Positions 51,631 through 63,400 of a stretch of 64,000 nucleotides of DNA are shown piece after piece. The DNA comes from Verrucomicrobiota bacterium (GTDB taxonomy: Bacteria; Verrucomicrobiota; Verrucomicrobiia; Opitutales; Opitutaceae). Location of the stretch: positions 1 through 64,000 of the forward strand of contig JADKHC010000028.1 in assembly GCA_016721945.1 (NCBI GenBank), written 5' to 3'. Positions within the stretch are counted from its first letter, which is position 1. The number at the start of each line of letters is the position of its first letter. The notes beneath the pieces are model-generated. The model saw only the letters and a program-made list of their open reading frames with translations. It was not told the origin of the DNA and searched no databases. A program made the position numbers and the translations under genes.

Positions 51631-51682
51631 GGTTAGGAAGGAGATTTATCGCGGAAACGCGGAGGAGCAGAGACGCGGAAGT

Positions 51683-53209
<1,527 letters not shown>

Positions 53210-53245
53210 GCGGCGGGAAGAGTTCTTGGGATCAGGTTTTTGAAA

Positions 53246-53638
53246 TTAGACGGATGCGGCGAGGGCGCCGAGTTGTCCGGAGACAGAGGATTCGTAAACA
53301 TCGTCGCCGACGCGCACGCGCAGACCGGCGAGAAGCTTAGGATTAGCGCGGGTGCTGGCGGTGATGGCGCGGCCGTACTTCTTGGTCATGGACGCGGCAA
53401 TGGTTTGTAGGACAGAATCGGATACAGCACCGGCGTGCTCGACGACGGCTTGGCTCTTGGCCAGCTCGGTCGCGACGAAGCGATGGTAGGCCTTGAGAAC
53501 AGTAAGCGGATGCGCGGGCCGGAGTTTCTCAATGTAACCCAGAACGCCCGTTACGCGTTCGGCCGAGACGCGGCCGTCGACGAGGCTCAGCTTGAAGAGC
53601 TGGCGGGCGAGTTGTTGGGCTTTTTTGTTGGCGGCCAT
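53246..53638 (-). CDS. atpH: ATP synthase F1 delta subunit, short form
   Basis: 130 residues, against about 175-180 in most bacteria. The N-terminal part (ANKKAQQLARQLFKLS) and the C-terminal signature (NPKLLAGLRVRVGDDVYESS) are both present. The middle of the helical domain is shortened, so this is a natural compact form or an internal deletion. It links the peripheral stalk (b) to the alpha3beta3 head. Position in the operon (between atpF and atpA) supports the call. Confidence 0.88.
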   Translation of the reverse strand: MAANKKAQQLARQLFKLSLVDGRVSAERVTGVLGYIEKLRPAHPLTVLKAYHRFVATELAKSQAVVEHAGAVSDSVLQTIAASMTKKYGRAITASTRANPKLLAGLRVRVGDDVYESSVSGQLGALAASV

Positions 53639-53654
53639 GGAAAAATGGAAGCGA

Positions 53655-54218
53655 TCAGACGTTGGTCAGCTCTTTGGCGGCGGTTTCGTTGTAACTGGCG
53701 CGATCGGTCTCGGTGAGTTTCTTCGCGAGGACGCGTTCGGTCGTGGCGACGACGAGGCGGGCGATTTCGGTGCGGGCGTCGGCGAGCATTTTCTTTTGCT
53801 CAAGCTCGATGGCCTGCTGGGCCTTGGCGAACTGATCGTTGGCGCGCTCGGAAGCTTCTTTTTGGATCTTGTCGGCGAAGTCCTTCGCGGTCTTGCGGGA
53901 CTCTTCGATGATCTTGTTGGCTTCGAGCTGGGCGTTTTTGATGAGGGTGGCCGTCTCTTGCTGTGAGGTGGCGAGCTGGGCCTTCATGTCGTTGGCGTAC
54001 TTGAGGCCGGATTCGATCTTGTTCTGGCGCTCTTCCATCGCGGCGATGGTCGGCTTGATGCCGAACTTGTACAATACGGCAAAAAGGATCAGGAAGCTGA
54101 TGCCTTGAAAAAGGATGTAGTGCCAGTCGAGGCCGAATTTTTCAACGAGACCCGGTTCAGACGCGCCTGCGACGGCAGCATGAGCTTCGACAGTGGCGAG
54201 GAAAAGTGAGGTCAACAT
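53655..54218 (-). CDS. atpF: ATP synthase Fo b subunit
   Basis: 187 residues. One N-terminal membrane helix (WHYILFQGISFLILFAVLY) comes after about 28 residues, then a long charged coiled coil (EERQNKIESGLKYANDMKAQ; ERANDQFAKAQQAIELEQKK). The first 20 residues (LTSLFLATVEAHAAVAGA) resemble a cleavable or second hydrophobic segment. It forms the stator stalk. Confidence 0.93.
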   Translation of the reverse strand: MLTSLFLATVEAHAAVAGASEPGLVEKFGLDWHYILFQGISFLILFAVLYKFGIKPTIAAMEERQNKIESGLKYANDMKAQLATSQQETATLIKNAQLEANKIIEESRKTAKDFADKIQKEASERANDQFAKAQQAIELEQKKMLADARTEIARLVVATTERVLAKKLTETDRASYNETAAKELTNV

Positions 54219-54283
54219 GGCAGGAGCGGTAAAAGGAGAGGTTGCGCTGGAGAGTGAGTCGCCAGCGCAACCGCAGAGAGGGA

Positions 54284-54487
54284 TTACTTGGCGAGGAATA
54301 GCGCGAGAACGCCGAGACCTTCGGCGAGCGCCATACCGATGATGGCTTGAACGAGGATTTTGCCAGAAGCGCCGGGATTACGACCGACGGCTTCGGCGGC
54401 TTTGGTGCCGATAAGTCCGACGCCGATGGCGGCGCCGAGGAGACCGAATGCGCTAGCTAGATTGCCAGTGATTTCAGCGAGGATCAT
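54284..54487 (-). CDS. atpE: ATP synthase Fo c subunit
   Basis: 67 residues, at the short end for the family. Two helices are joined by the polar loop GRNPGASGK. The ion-binding carboxylate is the Glu in IIGMALAEGLGVLAL. The residues after it (Gly-Leu) lack the Ser/Thr pair of sodium-type c subunits, so a proton-coupled enzyme is inferred. A Rossmann-like false match is excluded by the GAAIGVGLIGTKAAEAVG first helix. Confidence 0.95.
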   Translation of the reverse strand: MILAEITGNLASAFGLLGAAIGVGLIGTKAAEAVGRNPGASGKILVQAIIGMALAEGLGVLALFLAK

Positions 54488-54559
54488 GTTTTTGTATATG
54501 TTTGGAGGTTGCAGTTGCCGTCGTGCGCGCTCGTTGGCACGCTCCCAACGGGAAAGGTT

Positions 54560-55444
54560 TTAGTGATGGGCTTCGGCGTGGTTAGCTTCGTCAACGTGTT
54601 CGTGATCGTCGCCGTGGTTACAGATCAGGCCGATATAAACAGAGCTGAGTAGCGTGAAGACGGTGGCTTGAATCAGGCCGACCAGCAGCTCCATGAAATA
54701 GAAAACAAAGAAGAAGCTCGTGCCGTGCAGTAGGTTTTCGCCGCCGAAGACGTTGCCGAAGAGACGCACAGAAAGTGTGAACGGACGGATGCAGATCGAG
54801 AAGACCTCGATGAAGCCAACCAAGAGAAACACCACAGAAAGTACAAAGTAGAGTACTAGGGGCGTTTCTTTTTTGTCGGCTTTGTTACCGAAAAGATCGA
54901 AGAGGATCAGTTTCGTGCCGGCGTACTTGAAGATGATGATCAACCACGCGCCGAAAGAGATGAGCGCGAGAGCGATCGTGCCGTTGAAATCCGCAGTGAA
55001 GGGTCGGATGAACGGCCGCGTAACGTGGAACTTGCCGTCGATGTCGTGGCCGAAACCGATCGTGCCGACGCCGGGCAACAGGCCCATCCAGTTTTGGATG
55101 AGGATAAAAATGAAAAACGTAACGAGCAGCGGAAAGACGGCAGGGAAAGCGTGCTTGCCGACGATGGGCTCGAACAGGCCGCGCAGACCTTCGATCAGCG
55201 ACTCAACGACGGCCTGGCCTTTTGACGGGAGGATTTTCGGGCGGCCCGTAGCGATGAGAATCAGTGAAATGATGAGCGCAGAAACGGCCCAACCGGTCAC
55301 CATGCTATTCGTGATGGCCCAGCCACCACCGAGATCGACTAGCTTGGCGGCTTTGGCGGAAACGGCTTCTCCTTCGGATGCAAATGCAGGCAATGCAGTT
55401 GCCAAGGACACGAGCGCGAGGGCAAAATTCTTTGCTCGAAGCAT
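54560..55444 (-). CDS. atpB: ATP synthase Fo a subunit
   Basis: 294 residues. Five to six membrane helices follow a periplasmic N-terminal stretch that looks like a signal (FALALVSLATALPAFASEG). The essential Arg is in PFTLSVRLFGNVFGGENLL. A His-rich C-terminal tail (HGDDHEHVDEANHAEAHH) is unusual and could bind metal. It is the first gene of the operon; no atpI or atpZ gene was seen upstream. Confidence 0.95.
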   Translation of the reverse strand: MLRAKNFALALVSLATALPAFASEGEAVSAKAAKLVDLGGGWAITNSMVTGWAVSALIISLILIATGRPKILPSKGQAVVESLIEGLRGLFEPIVGKHAFPAVFPLLVTFFIFILIQNWMGLLPGVGTIGFGHDIDGKFHVTRPFIRPFTADFNGTIALALISFGAWLIIIFKYAGTKLILFDLFGNKADKKETPLVLYFVLSVVFLLVGFIEVFSICIRPFTLSVRLFGNVFGGENLLHGTSFFFVFYFMELLVGLIQATVFTLLSSVYIGLICNHGDDHEHVDEANHAEAHH

Positions 55445-55551
55445 GGGTGGGTTAAAAAAGCGCAGGTAGATTCGTAAAAACCTCAGAGGTAGGCAACGCG
55501 GGGAACGCCGTCAATCATCGAAAATCATCTGTGCTTATAGGAACGAAAAGA

Positions 55552-56262
55552 TTAGCGAATTTTGCCAACTATCCGGTTTAGCTTCACTTCTGCTACTAGC
55601 GACTGGTTTTGTTCAAAGTTTAGAGAAATCGTCCTGCGCAATGCCACAAGCGATTGATACGCGGGGGCACGGCTCTGAAAAACGGTCTCGCGTTCGAACG
55701 GCCAGGGCGCGGTGGGCGTGATTTCCCAGTCGGGATGAGCGAGGACCTCGGCTTTGGCGGCGGCGAAATAGGCAGCGTCGTCGGTGCGGAAACAAAGCTC
55801 GGCTCCAGCGGCGGCTTTCGCGGCAAGCGGGTGCAAGAAGTCGGTCTGCATGAGCCGGTGTTTGTGGTGGCGGCGTTTGGGCCACGGGTCCGGGAAGAGC
55901 ACAAATATCCGCTGAAGAACGACATGCGCGGGCAGTGCGGCGATGAGCTCGGCGGCTTCGGCCTTGAGAAAAACGAGGTTGGTGAGCTTGGCGCGGTTGC
56001 ATTTGCGTTGGGCGCGTTCGACGCGGTCGCGCAGCAGATCGAAGCCGAGGCAGAATTCCTCTCGATGCGCCGTGGCGTAGTCGGTCAGGAAATGTCCGTG
56101 CCCGGCGCCGATTTCGAGCGTGATGCGCGAGTGCGCAGCGAGCAGTTCCGCCAGGTGTTGCTGGAGGGTGGCGCGGCGGGCGTCGCGGTGGATGATGAAT
56201 TCGGCGGTGCGGGCTGGATTGTCCACGTGGCCGGTTAAGCACGGGCGCGGCGCTCGGTGCAA
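55552..56262 (-). CDS. trmB: tRNA (guanine-N7-)-methyltransferase
   Basis: 236 residues. The S-adenosylmethionine site is ITLEIGAGHGHFLTDYA and the family signature is FVLFPDPWPKRRHHKHRLMQ. TrmB makes m7G at position 46 of tRNA. It lies upstream of the ATP synthase operon and 8 bases after phoR on the same strand, so it may be transcribed with the pho genes. Confidence 0.93.
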   Translation of the reverse strand: MHRAPRPCLTGHVDNPARTAEFIIHRDARRATLQQHLAELLAAHSRITLEIGAGHGHFLTDYATAHREEFCLGFDLLRDRVERAQRKCNRAKLTNLVFLKAEAAELIAALPAHVVLQRIFVLFPDPWPKRRHHKHRLMQTDFLHPLAAKAAAGAELCFRTDDAAYFAAAKAEVLAHPDWEITPTAPWPFERETVFQSRAPAYQSLVALRRTISLNFEQNQSLVAEVKLNRIVGKIR

Positions 56263-56270
56263 GCGTGCGT

Positions 56271-57557
56271 TTATTTTGCGCGAACTGTGTCGTTGGCGCG
56301 CAGCGGTAGAGAAAAATAGAACGCTGTCCCCTGCCCTAGCTTGCTTTCGACGCGAACTTGGCCGCCGTGGAGATGCACAATATGTTTAACAATGCTGAGT
56401 CCGAGGCCGGTGCCGCCTTTTTCACGCGAGCGGCCTTTGTCTACGCGGTAGAAACGCTCGAAGATGTGCGGCAGGTCGGCTTCCGGGATGCCCGGGCCGT
56501 TGTCGCGCACGCAGACCTCGATTTGGGTTTCAGTCAGCTTGGCTGAGACGTCGATGTGAGAACCTTTTGGCGTGTACTTGATCGCGTTATCAATCAGGTT
56601 TTCAAGGACCTGCGTGATTTTAAGCGGATCGATCGGCACGGCTCCGATCGCGGGATCGATGGAGGTGGAGAGTTTGTGTTCGGCGCAATCAGGCCGCACC
56701 CGGTAGTCTTCCAAGATGCTGTTGAGCAACTGCGTGAGGTGGGTCGACTCGCGACGCAGCCCGGGATTGATCGATTCGAGGCGCGACAGCACGAGCAAAT
56801 CTTCGAGGAGCGAATTGAGGCGTTCGGTGTGGCGCTGGATGGTCTTCATGAAGCGCTCGCGGTCGGCGAGCGGCATGTCTAGATGACCGTCCACGAGAGT
56901 CTCGATATAGCCTTTGATGACGCTGAGCGGCGTGCGGAGCTCGTGGGAGACGTTGGCAACAAAGTCTTTCCGCACGGCTTCGAGTTTTTTCTGCTTGGTG
57001 ATGTCGTGCAGAACGAAGAGCGCCCAAGTGTCTTTTTCGGCATTGAGCGACGGGATGGTTGTGCCCGTCACCTCGGTCCAGATGGAGCGACTGCCCTCGG
57101 CGAACTCGACTTCGAACTGGGCCGGAGCCTCGTTTTTGCGCACGCTTTCCACGTATTGGAGAAAGGAGGCGCTTTGCAGAATGAGCTCAAGGCGTTGGCC
57201 CAAGATGTTGGTTGCGCGTGGGAATATACCGTTTAACGCACTGTTGGCCAACAGGATGCGATTCGTTGAGTCCACGATCAGGACGGCTTCCTGCAAACTG
57301 CCCAGCGTGGCTTCGAGTTGGGTGAGCTGGCCGGAACGCAGGAGCTGCAGGCGGTTGACCTCTTCGATCAACTCATTCGTGGCGTGGCAGAGATGGTCCC
57401 AGCTGCTGGTGTCTGCGGATGTCCCGTCTTCGCGCAACAGGGGCTGTTTTCGCAGTAACGCGTTGTGGAGCCGACGGATGGCTTGGTGTTGCCGCCAGAG
57501 TGCGCTGAGAGTGAACAGCAGGGTTATGCCCAGCGTAATCGAAATCAGGATACACAT
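56271..57557 (-). CDS. phoR: Phosphate regulon-type sensor histidine kinase
   Basis: 428 residues. One N-terminal membrane helix (CILISITLGITLLFTLSAL) with almost no periplasmic loop, a PAS-like domain (GSLQEAVLIVDSTNRILLAN), the HisKA box DFVANVSHELRTPLSVIKGY and HATPase motifs NLIDNAIKYTPKG, RDNGPGIPE, GTGLGLSIVKHIV. This is the standard PhoR architecture. It overlaps the phoB 3' end by 13 bases. Control of alkaline phosphatase at 22 kb is expected but not shown. Confidence 0.9.
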   Translation of the reverse strand: MCILISITLGITLLFTLSALWRQHQAIRRLHNALLRKQPLLREDGTSADTSSWDHLCHATNELIEEVNRLQLLRSGQLTQLEATLGSLQEAVLIVDSTNRILLANSALNGIFPRATNILGQRLELILQSASFLQYVESVRKNEAPAQFEVEFAEGSRSIWTEVTGTTIPSLNAEKDTWALFVLHDITKQKKLEAVRKDFVANVSHELRTPLSVIKGYIETLVDGHLDMPLADRERFMKTIQRHTERLNSLLEDLLVLSRLESINPGLRRESTHLTQLLNSILEDYRVRPDCAEHKLSTSIDPAIGAVPIDPLKITQVLENLIDNAIKYTPKGSHIDVSAKLTETQIEVCVRDNGPGIPEADLPHIFERFYRVDKGRSREKGGTGLGLSIVKHIVHLHGGQVRVESKLGQGTAFYFSLPLRANDTVRAK

Positions 57558-58260
57558 GCGCTGACTTTACGCTCGGCGATCCGGTACCCCACCCCGCGAA
57601 TCGTTTCAATCCAGTCGGCCTCGCCGCCAAGTTTTTCGCGCAGGCGGCGGACATGAGTATCCACGGTGCGCGTCTCGATCTCGGTCTCGTAGTTCCAGAC
57701 ATTGATCAACAAGTGCTCGCGCGTTTGGACGCGACCGCGGCGCTCGATCAGCAGGCGTAAAAGTTTAAATTCTGTCGCCGTCAGATCGACTGGCTGACCA
57801 CCGACGGTGGCGGCATGGCGGTCGACATCGAGTGAGATCAGGCCGACTTGCAGCATCTTGGGTTCTGCTGGCGTAGCCTCGGCCAAGCGCCGTAGAATGG
57901 TTGCACGCGCAACACTAATTCCTTGGTGCTAAAAGGCTTACACACATAGTCATCGGCCCCTGTCTCCAGTCCTTGGATACGATCGGACTCTTCGGCTTTG
58001 GCGGTGAGAAAAATAACTGGGACCTTTTTTAACTTGGGATCAGCGCGAAGCATCCGGCAGATCTGCATGCCATTTAGGTCGGGCATCATCACATCGAGAA
58101 TGACGAGATCGGGCAAAAATGTGCGCGCCACACCGATGCTGCCGTTCGGATCATTGAGTGTCTCGACCTGGTATCCCTTTGCACGCAGCTGGTAGGCAAC
58201 GAGTTCAGTTACATCGACCTCGTCGTCGACCACGAGTATGCGTTTAGCTTTAGTGTCCAT
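57545..58260 (-). pseudogene. phoB: Phosphate regulon-type response regulator, one frameshift
   Basis: The receiver half is in one frame (58260 to about 57900: RILVVDDEVDVTELVAY, LVILDVMMPDLNGMQI, LTAKAEESDRI, VCKPFSTKELVLRV) and the winged-helix half in another (about 57900 to 57545: ATEFKLLRLLIERRGRVQTR, TRTVDTHVRRLREKLGG, IRGVGYRI). At about 57900 the sequence reads RVQPFYGAWPRL where one added base would give RVQ-ILRRLAEATP, the normal linker. With that base the product is about 238 residues, standard for PhoB. It may be a single-base sequence error, because both halves are otherwise perfect. Confidence 0.88.
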
Positions 58261-58385
58261 GACGTGGGGCTAGCTTACCGGGCATCTTCCGTTTGCCGAG
58301 TGATTTTACCTCACCGTTTCACAAATGTTACAAGACGGTTTTTTGTGGCTTGGTGGAGGCAGTACCGGGAGCAAGAAGACTGCGC

Positions 58386-60293
58386 TTAGGCGGTGCCGTC
58401 CGGGCTGGATTCCGGTGTTTTGCCTGTGGCGATCTTAATCATTAAGACGTTGATATCAGCTGGGTTAACTCCACTTATGCGGCTGGCCTGACCGAGCGTG
58501 TAAGGACGGAATTCGTTGAGTTTGAGGGCGCTTTCTTTGCGCAAACCGCGCAATGCGAGGAAATCAAAGTCCTTGGGGATTTTGATCTTTTCGATTTCGC
58601 TGAGCTTATCGACCTGGCGCTGCTCGCGTGCGAGGTAGCCTTGATAGTTCACCCGATAAGAAACTTCCGCGCGGACTTCAGGGGGCAGGGCCTGGAATTC
58701 GTCCGGCAGCGTGGGCGCGGCACTATTGCCCGTCGCGGCGCGACGCATGCCGTCAGCGAGCGTCCCCTGCCCTCCGCTTAGGCGGAGGCTTTCAAGTTTT
58801 GCGCACCACTCTCCCACCCGACTCTTCTTTTCGATGATCCGGTTCAGACGGCTTGGCGTGACGAGTTGATGCTCTTGAATGTGCGCTAGCAATCGAAGCT
58901 CGGCGCTGGCGTGGTTAAATAGCAGTCGGTGCTCTGCCCTGCTGGTGAACATGCGATACGGCTCGTTGGTACCTTTGGTGACCAGATCATCGATCATGAC
59001 ACCAATATAGGCCTCATGGCGGCCGATCACTAATGGCGACTGGCTGCGGACTTTGCAGACGGCGTTCACGCCAGCGACCAAGCCTTGAGCTGCGGCTTCT
59101 TCATAGCCGGACGTTCCATTGATCTGGCCGGCAAAGAATAGATTCTCGACCTTGCGCGATTCGAGCGACGGGAAAAGCTGGGTTGGCGGCGCGAAGTCGT
59201 ATTCGACGGCGTAAGCCGGTCTGAGCAGCACAGCTTTTTCAAGCCCGGGAATGCTGTGAACCATGTCGAGCTGAACTTCGAATGGTAGCGAGGTCGACAG
59301 GCCGTTGACGTAGTATTCGTTGGTCGAGCGGCCTTCGGGTTCCAAGAAAAGCAAATGGCGCGGTTTATCGGCAAAACGGACAAACTTATCCTCGATACTC
59401 GGGCAATAGCGCGGGCCGACACCTTTGATCTCGCCGGAATACATGGCGGATTTATGCAAGTTGGCGCGAACGATCTGGGCGGTTTCGGGCGTGGTGTAAG
59501 TCATCCAGCACGAGGCCTGGTCGGTGCCGGGCAACCAGCCGAGGCGTTTTTCGCCGGTTTGTTCCACGTGGAACATGTCTTGCGGGTCGCGGGTGTCGTG
59601 GAACGCGAACAGAGTGGGGGATGGGTCGCCTTTTTGCCCCTCCATCTTCGAAAAGTCCAGACTGCGGCCCAGCAAGCGCGCTGGAGTGCCGGTTTTGAGG
59701 CGTTGAAGCTCGATTCCGGCCTCAAGGAAGCTGGCGGAGAGGGTTTTGGCGCTGAAATCACCGAGTCGGCCGCCTTCATTCTTGTTCTGGCCGATGTGCA
59801 TGAGGCCACGCAGGAAAGTGCCGGTGGTGACGACGACCGTGGCCCCGCGGAACTCGACATCGAGATTGGTGCGTACGCCGATGACTTTGCCTGCCTCATA
59901 GACGAGACTGGTCACGGTGGCTTGGAAGAGCTGGAGATTGGGCTGAAGCTCCAGCGTGTGCTTCATGCGAAATTGGTAGGCCTTCTTGTCACACTGGGCG
60001 CGAGGGGATTGGACGGCGGGGCCTTTCGATTCGTTGAGCAAGCGAAACTGGATGCCGGTGACGTCGGTGTTGATTCCCATTTCACCGCCGAGCGCATCGA
60101 CCTCGCGTACGATCTGGCCTTTGGCCTGGCCGCCGATGGCCGGGTTGCAACTCATCTGGGCGACGGTATCGAGATTGCCGGTCAGGAGTAGGGTAGTGGC
60201 GCCCATGCGGGCGGCTGCAAGCGCAGCTTCGCAACCGGCATGGCCAGCACCGCAAATGATCACATCGAACTGTAACTGATTGTAAGTAAACAA
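58386..60293 (-). CDS. mnmG: tRNA uridine-5-carboxymethylaminomethyl modification enzyme
   Basis: 635 residues. The FAD site is FDVIICGAGHAGCEAALAAA. Family features MSCNPAIGGQAKGQIVREVD, QFRLLNESKGPAVQSPRAQC, GTSGYEEAAAQGLVAGVNAV and RAEHRLLFNHASAELRL are present. With MnmE it makes the cmnm5 group on U34 of some tRNAs. It stands alone on the minus strand, with its start within 60 bases of a repeat-free spacer. Confidence 0.96.
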   Translation of the reverse strand: MFTYNQLQFDVIICGAGHAGCEAALAAARMGATTLLLTGNLDTVAQMSCNPAIGGQAKGQIVREVDALGGEMGINTDVTGIQFRLLNESKGPAVQSPRAQCDKKAYQFRMKHTLELQPNLQLFQATVTSLVYEAGKVIGVRTNLDVEFRGATVVVTTGTFLRGLMHIGQNKNEGGRLGDFSAKTLSASFLEAGIELQRLKTGTPARLLGRSLDFSKMEGQKGDPSPTLFAFHDTRDPQDMFHVEQTGEKRLGWLPGTDQASCWMTYTTPETAQIVRANLHKSAMYSGEIKGVGPRYCPSIEDKFVRFADKPRHLLFLEPEGRSTNEYYVNGLSTSLPFEVQLDMVHSIPGLEKAVLLRPAYAVEYDFAPPTQLFPSLESRKVENLFFAGQINGTSGYEEAAAQGLVAGVNAVCKVRSQSPLVIGRHEAYIGVMIDDLVTKGTNEPYRMFTSRAEHRLLFNHASAELRLLAHIQEHQLVTPSRLNRIIEKKSRVGEWCAKLESLRLSGGQGTLADGMRRAATGNSAAPTLPDEFQALPPEVRAEVSYRVNYQGYLAREQRQVDKLSEIEKIKIPKDFDFLALRGLRKESALKLNEFRPYTLGQASRISGVNPADINVLMIKIATGKTPESSPDGTA

Positions 60294-60437
60294 GTTAAAT
60301 AATTTTGAGTCAACAACTTAGCATGGTCTGCGCTCAGCAGGCAAAGCAGAAGTGCAGTTCGGCGCAAAACCAATCCCGGTCGAAGTGCAAAAGCCCGGGC
60401 GGGGTAGTGGAGAACCGCAGGGCGGAGGTTGGCTCCA

Positions 60438-60474
60438 CAAAAAAGCCCGGAGGCGGCGTTGGCGGCATCCGGGC
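60438..60474 (-). terminator. Rho-independent terminator
   Basis: On the minus strand GCCCGGA pairs with TCCGGGC, with further GCCGCC pairing potential inside, followed by six T. It ends the modular surface protein gene. Confidence 0.85.
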
Positions 60475-60496
60475 GTGAGAAAACTTTGCGGTACTG

Positions 60497-63400
60497 TTAT
60501 CGTTTTTGCGATCGGCTGAATCGGTGGGCTGCGCTGGCCAGGGCGAGTGCGATAAGGAGCCAATCGCTAGGGGCACCACCGCCGCCGCTGCTGCCGCCAG
60601 AGGTTGAGCCGCCGCCGGAGCTGGAGGACGAAGATGAACTGCTACTCGACGAGCTCGAGCTGCTGGAGCTTGAGGAGGAAGACGAACTGGAGCTACTTGA
60701 TGAAGAACTCGACGATGAGCTGGAAGACGAACTGCTGGAAGAAGACGAGCCGGTGCCGGTGTATTCATCGGCACCGATGTCATAAGCCGAGCCAGTCGGA
60801 CGAGGATCGCCGTCGATGTCGGTGGTGAAACCAGTGATGGCGGTGCCGACGTTGACGACATTGGCCAACGAACTGGTGAGGTGGAGATCGCAGGAGGCGG
60901 GCGCCACAAACCAAGAGGACTGCGCCGAGGTATAATTGGTCGCGAGCGAGGCCGTGGCGCTGTCACGGGCGGCGATGGCTTTGTTCGTGAGATTATTGCG
61001 GATCAGGGCTCCGGTGGTGGTGGCGTAGCGGTATTCGATCGCGTTGGCGTAGGTGCCGTTCGAATACACGGTGTTGTTGTCAACCTGAGCCGAGGCACCG
61101 GGTTCGAGCGAGATGCCGGCGGCGGCAAAACCCGTCGTACGGGTGTCGGCGATGAAGTTATTGCGGATAAAGCCGCCGGTGTGAGCCGAACCAGTGCCAT
61201 CGCCAAAGACGATGCCGCTATCGCAGTTTAGAATAAGGTTGTTGGTGACGGTGGTACTGCTGGCGCCGCCGTAGAAGTGGATCGCGGGTTCGGCCGTGGT
61301 GGACGTGCTGGCGATGCTGCTGAAGGTGTTGCCGGTCACGGTCCAGCTTGTGCAGCCCTGTGCATCGATCGCGGAGAGAGCGGGCAGTGGTGCGATGGGG
61401 TTGGAGAAAGAGCAGGCTTCGATGCGGCCGCTGTCGGCGCCGGGTTGGATGATGATCGCACCATTACGGGCGTTGCGAAGGGCGAGGTTAGCGATGGTAA
61501 CTTGGTCGGCTGTGATGGTGAAGATCGGGACTGAGGCGAGGCTGTTTGCATCGACGATGGCGGTGGCGCCGGGGGTAGGGCCTTGCAGCTTCAATTGGTT
61601 GGCGGTGAGGCTGGGCAATGCCGTGGTGAGGGTGTAGCTGCCGGCGGCCAGATTGATCGTGGTGGTGGCGGCTGGGTTGGCATTGGCGAAGGTGATCGCG
61701 GCGGAGAGTTCGGCCGCAGTACCGACGTTGCGGGTCTGTGGCCCGGTGGCTCCGGAGCTCGATGAAGAAGAGGATGAACTAGAGCTAGAAGAGGATGAGC
61801 TACTACTACTGCTGCTGCTCGACGCGCCGCTGGAGGATGACGATGAACTCGAAGAAGAGCTGCTCGAAGATGAACTGGAGGTGGTGATCGTGTAGGTGGC
61901 CGTGGCGACGGCGCTGTCGGTCAGGCCGGTTTTATAGGCGAGCGCTTTGAGTGTGGTCGTGGCGCTGACGGGTATGGCCGTGGCATAGACCGTGCCCGTA
62001 GTCGAAGTGGGTGCGATGCCGTTGGTCGTGTAGCGAATGGTGGCACCGGTGGTAACCGAACTAATTACTACCGACTGTGCGCTGGAGTAGGTGCCGGCGA
62101 CGGGATTGAAGGTTGGCGTGGCGACGGTGGCGGAGTTGACGGTGACCGTGGCGTTCGCGGTGGCAGAGCCGGTGGTGTTGGTGGCCGTCAATGTGTAGGT
62201 CGTCGTTGTGGTTGGGCTGACGGAGCGGCTAGTTCCGGTGACGGCACCGATGCTTTGATTGAGGCTCAGGCTGGTCGCGCCGATGACATCCCAGTTGAGT
62301 GTTGTGCTGCCGCCGTTGGTGATGGTGGCTGGTACGGCGGTGAAGGACGAGATCGTGGGTGCTGAAGGTACGGCGGCCTCCTGCAAGATAGCCAAAGCGT
62401 ATTCCAGCGCGGCGCCTGTGGTCGTATAGACACGGATACCGTAGGTACCGGAAGCGAGGGTTTGGCTAAGAGTGCCCTCGGTCGAGGTGCTCACGACGGT
62501 GCTGCCGCTTAAAATTTGCACTCCGTAGTCCGAACCCTCGGCACCGACCACGACGATTTTTACCGGACCCGAAGCGGAGGTCGTCAGGCTGTAGCGAGCC
62601 TCGGTAGAACTTTGGGGGGCCCTGAAGTCGACGAAGTCCACCGAGTCGACAACGTAGGGGTTGGCGGTGGTGCCTGCGCCAACGATAGCTGATGGTTCGG
62701 CATCAGGGGCGGCCTCGTTTAAGACAAGCAGGCGGTACATCCGGTCCATGGACTGCAATGTTACGAGGTTGCGAAGATTGTAGCCGTATTGCAGGCCATC
62801 GGTCGTGAGGAAACAGGCTCGGTCATAGTCCATTGCCGTGGGGTGGACACCGTCGCCGCCCAGGCCGTAACTCGGGAGGGGCAAACAGGCCCGGTAGAAA
62901 TCGATGAATGGCACCTGGCGCCCTTGGGCGATAGCGCGCACCAAGCGGCTCAGCATGGTCGAGCGCGGGAGTTGGGTGGAGTCGCTGGTTTTGGGTGGCG
63001 GAGCGGTGAGCAGCGGGATCGCCTTTGCGGTCAGGCAGCGGTCGACGACTGTGATCAAGTTTTTCGCGACCCAGCGGTAGACGTAGGAGTCGGTTTGAGG
63101 AGCTCCAATGTCGTTGGTGCCAAACATCACGACGCCGAACGCGCCGGCAGTGGTGGAAATTTCTGCTTCCAGCGGAGAGGGCGCGCCTGCAAGGGCCCAT
63201 TCCGTGGCTTCACCGACCTTAGCTGCGGAGCTCACGCGGTCGTAGGGGTTGTTGGCTCCGATGACGCCAGTCATGAAATAGTCCCGGGCGCCCTGCAGGT
63301 TAGTGTAGGTCCCTAGGTTATAGGCGAAGTCCCAGTCTTTGGTTGTCCCTGCGACGTAGGCCGGATACTTGAACTGCTCCATGAAGGCGGAGCCGGCCGT

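Noticed and set aside
54284..54487. Sodium-type c subunit
   Set aside because: The Ser/Thr ligands that follow the Glu in sodium-type c subunits are absent (AEGLG).
60438..60800. Acidic plus-strand frames rich in Glu, Asp and Leu opposite the Ser runs
   Set aside because: They are the reverse complement of Ser codons and have no independent support.
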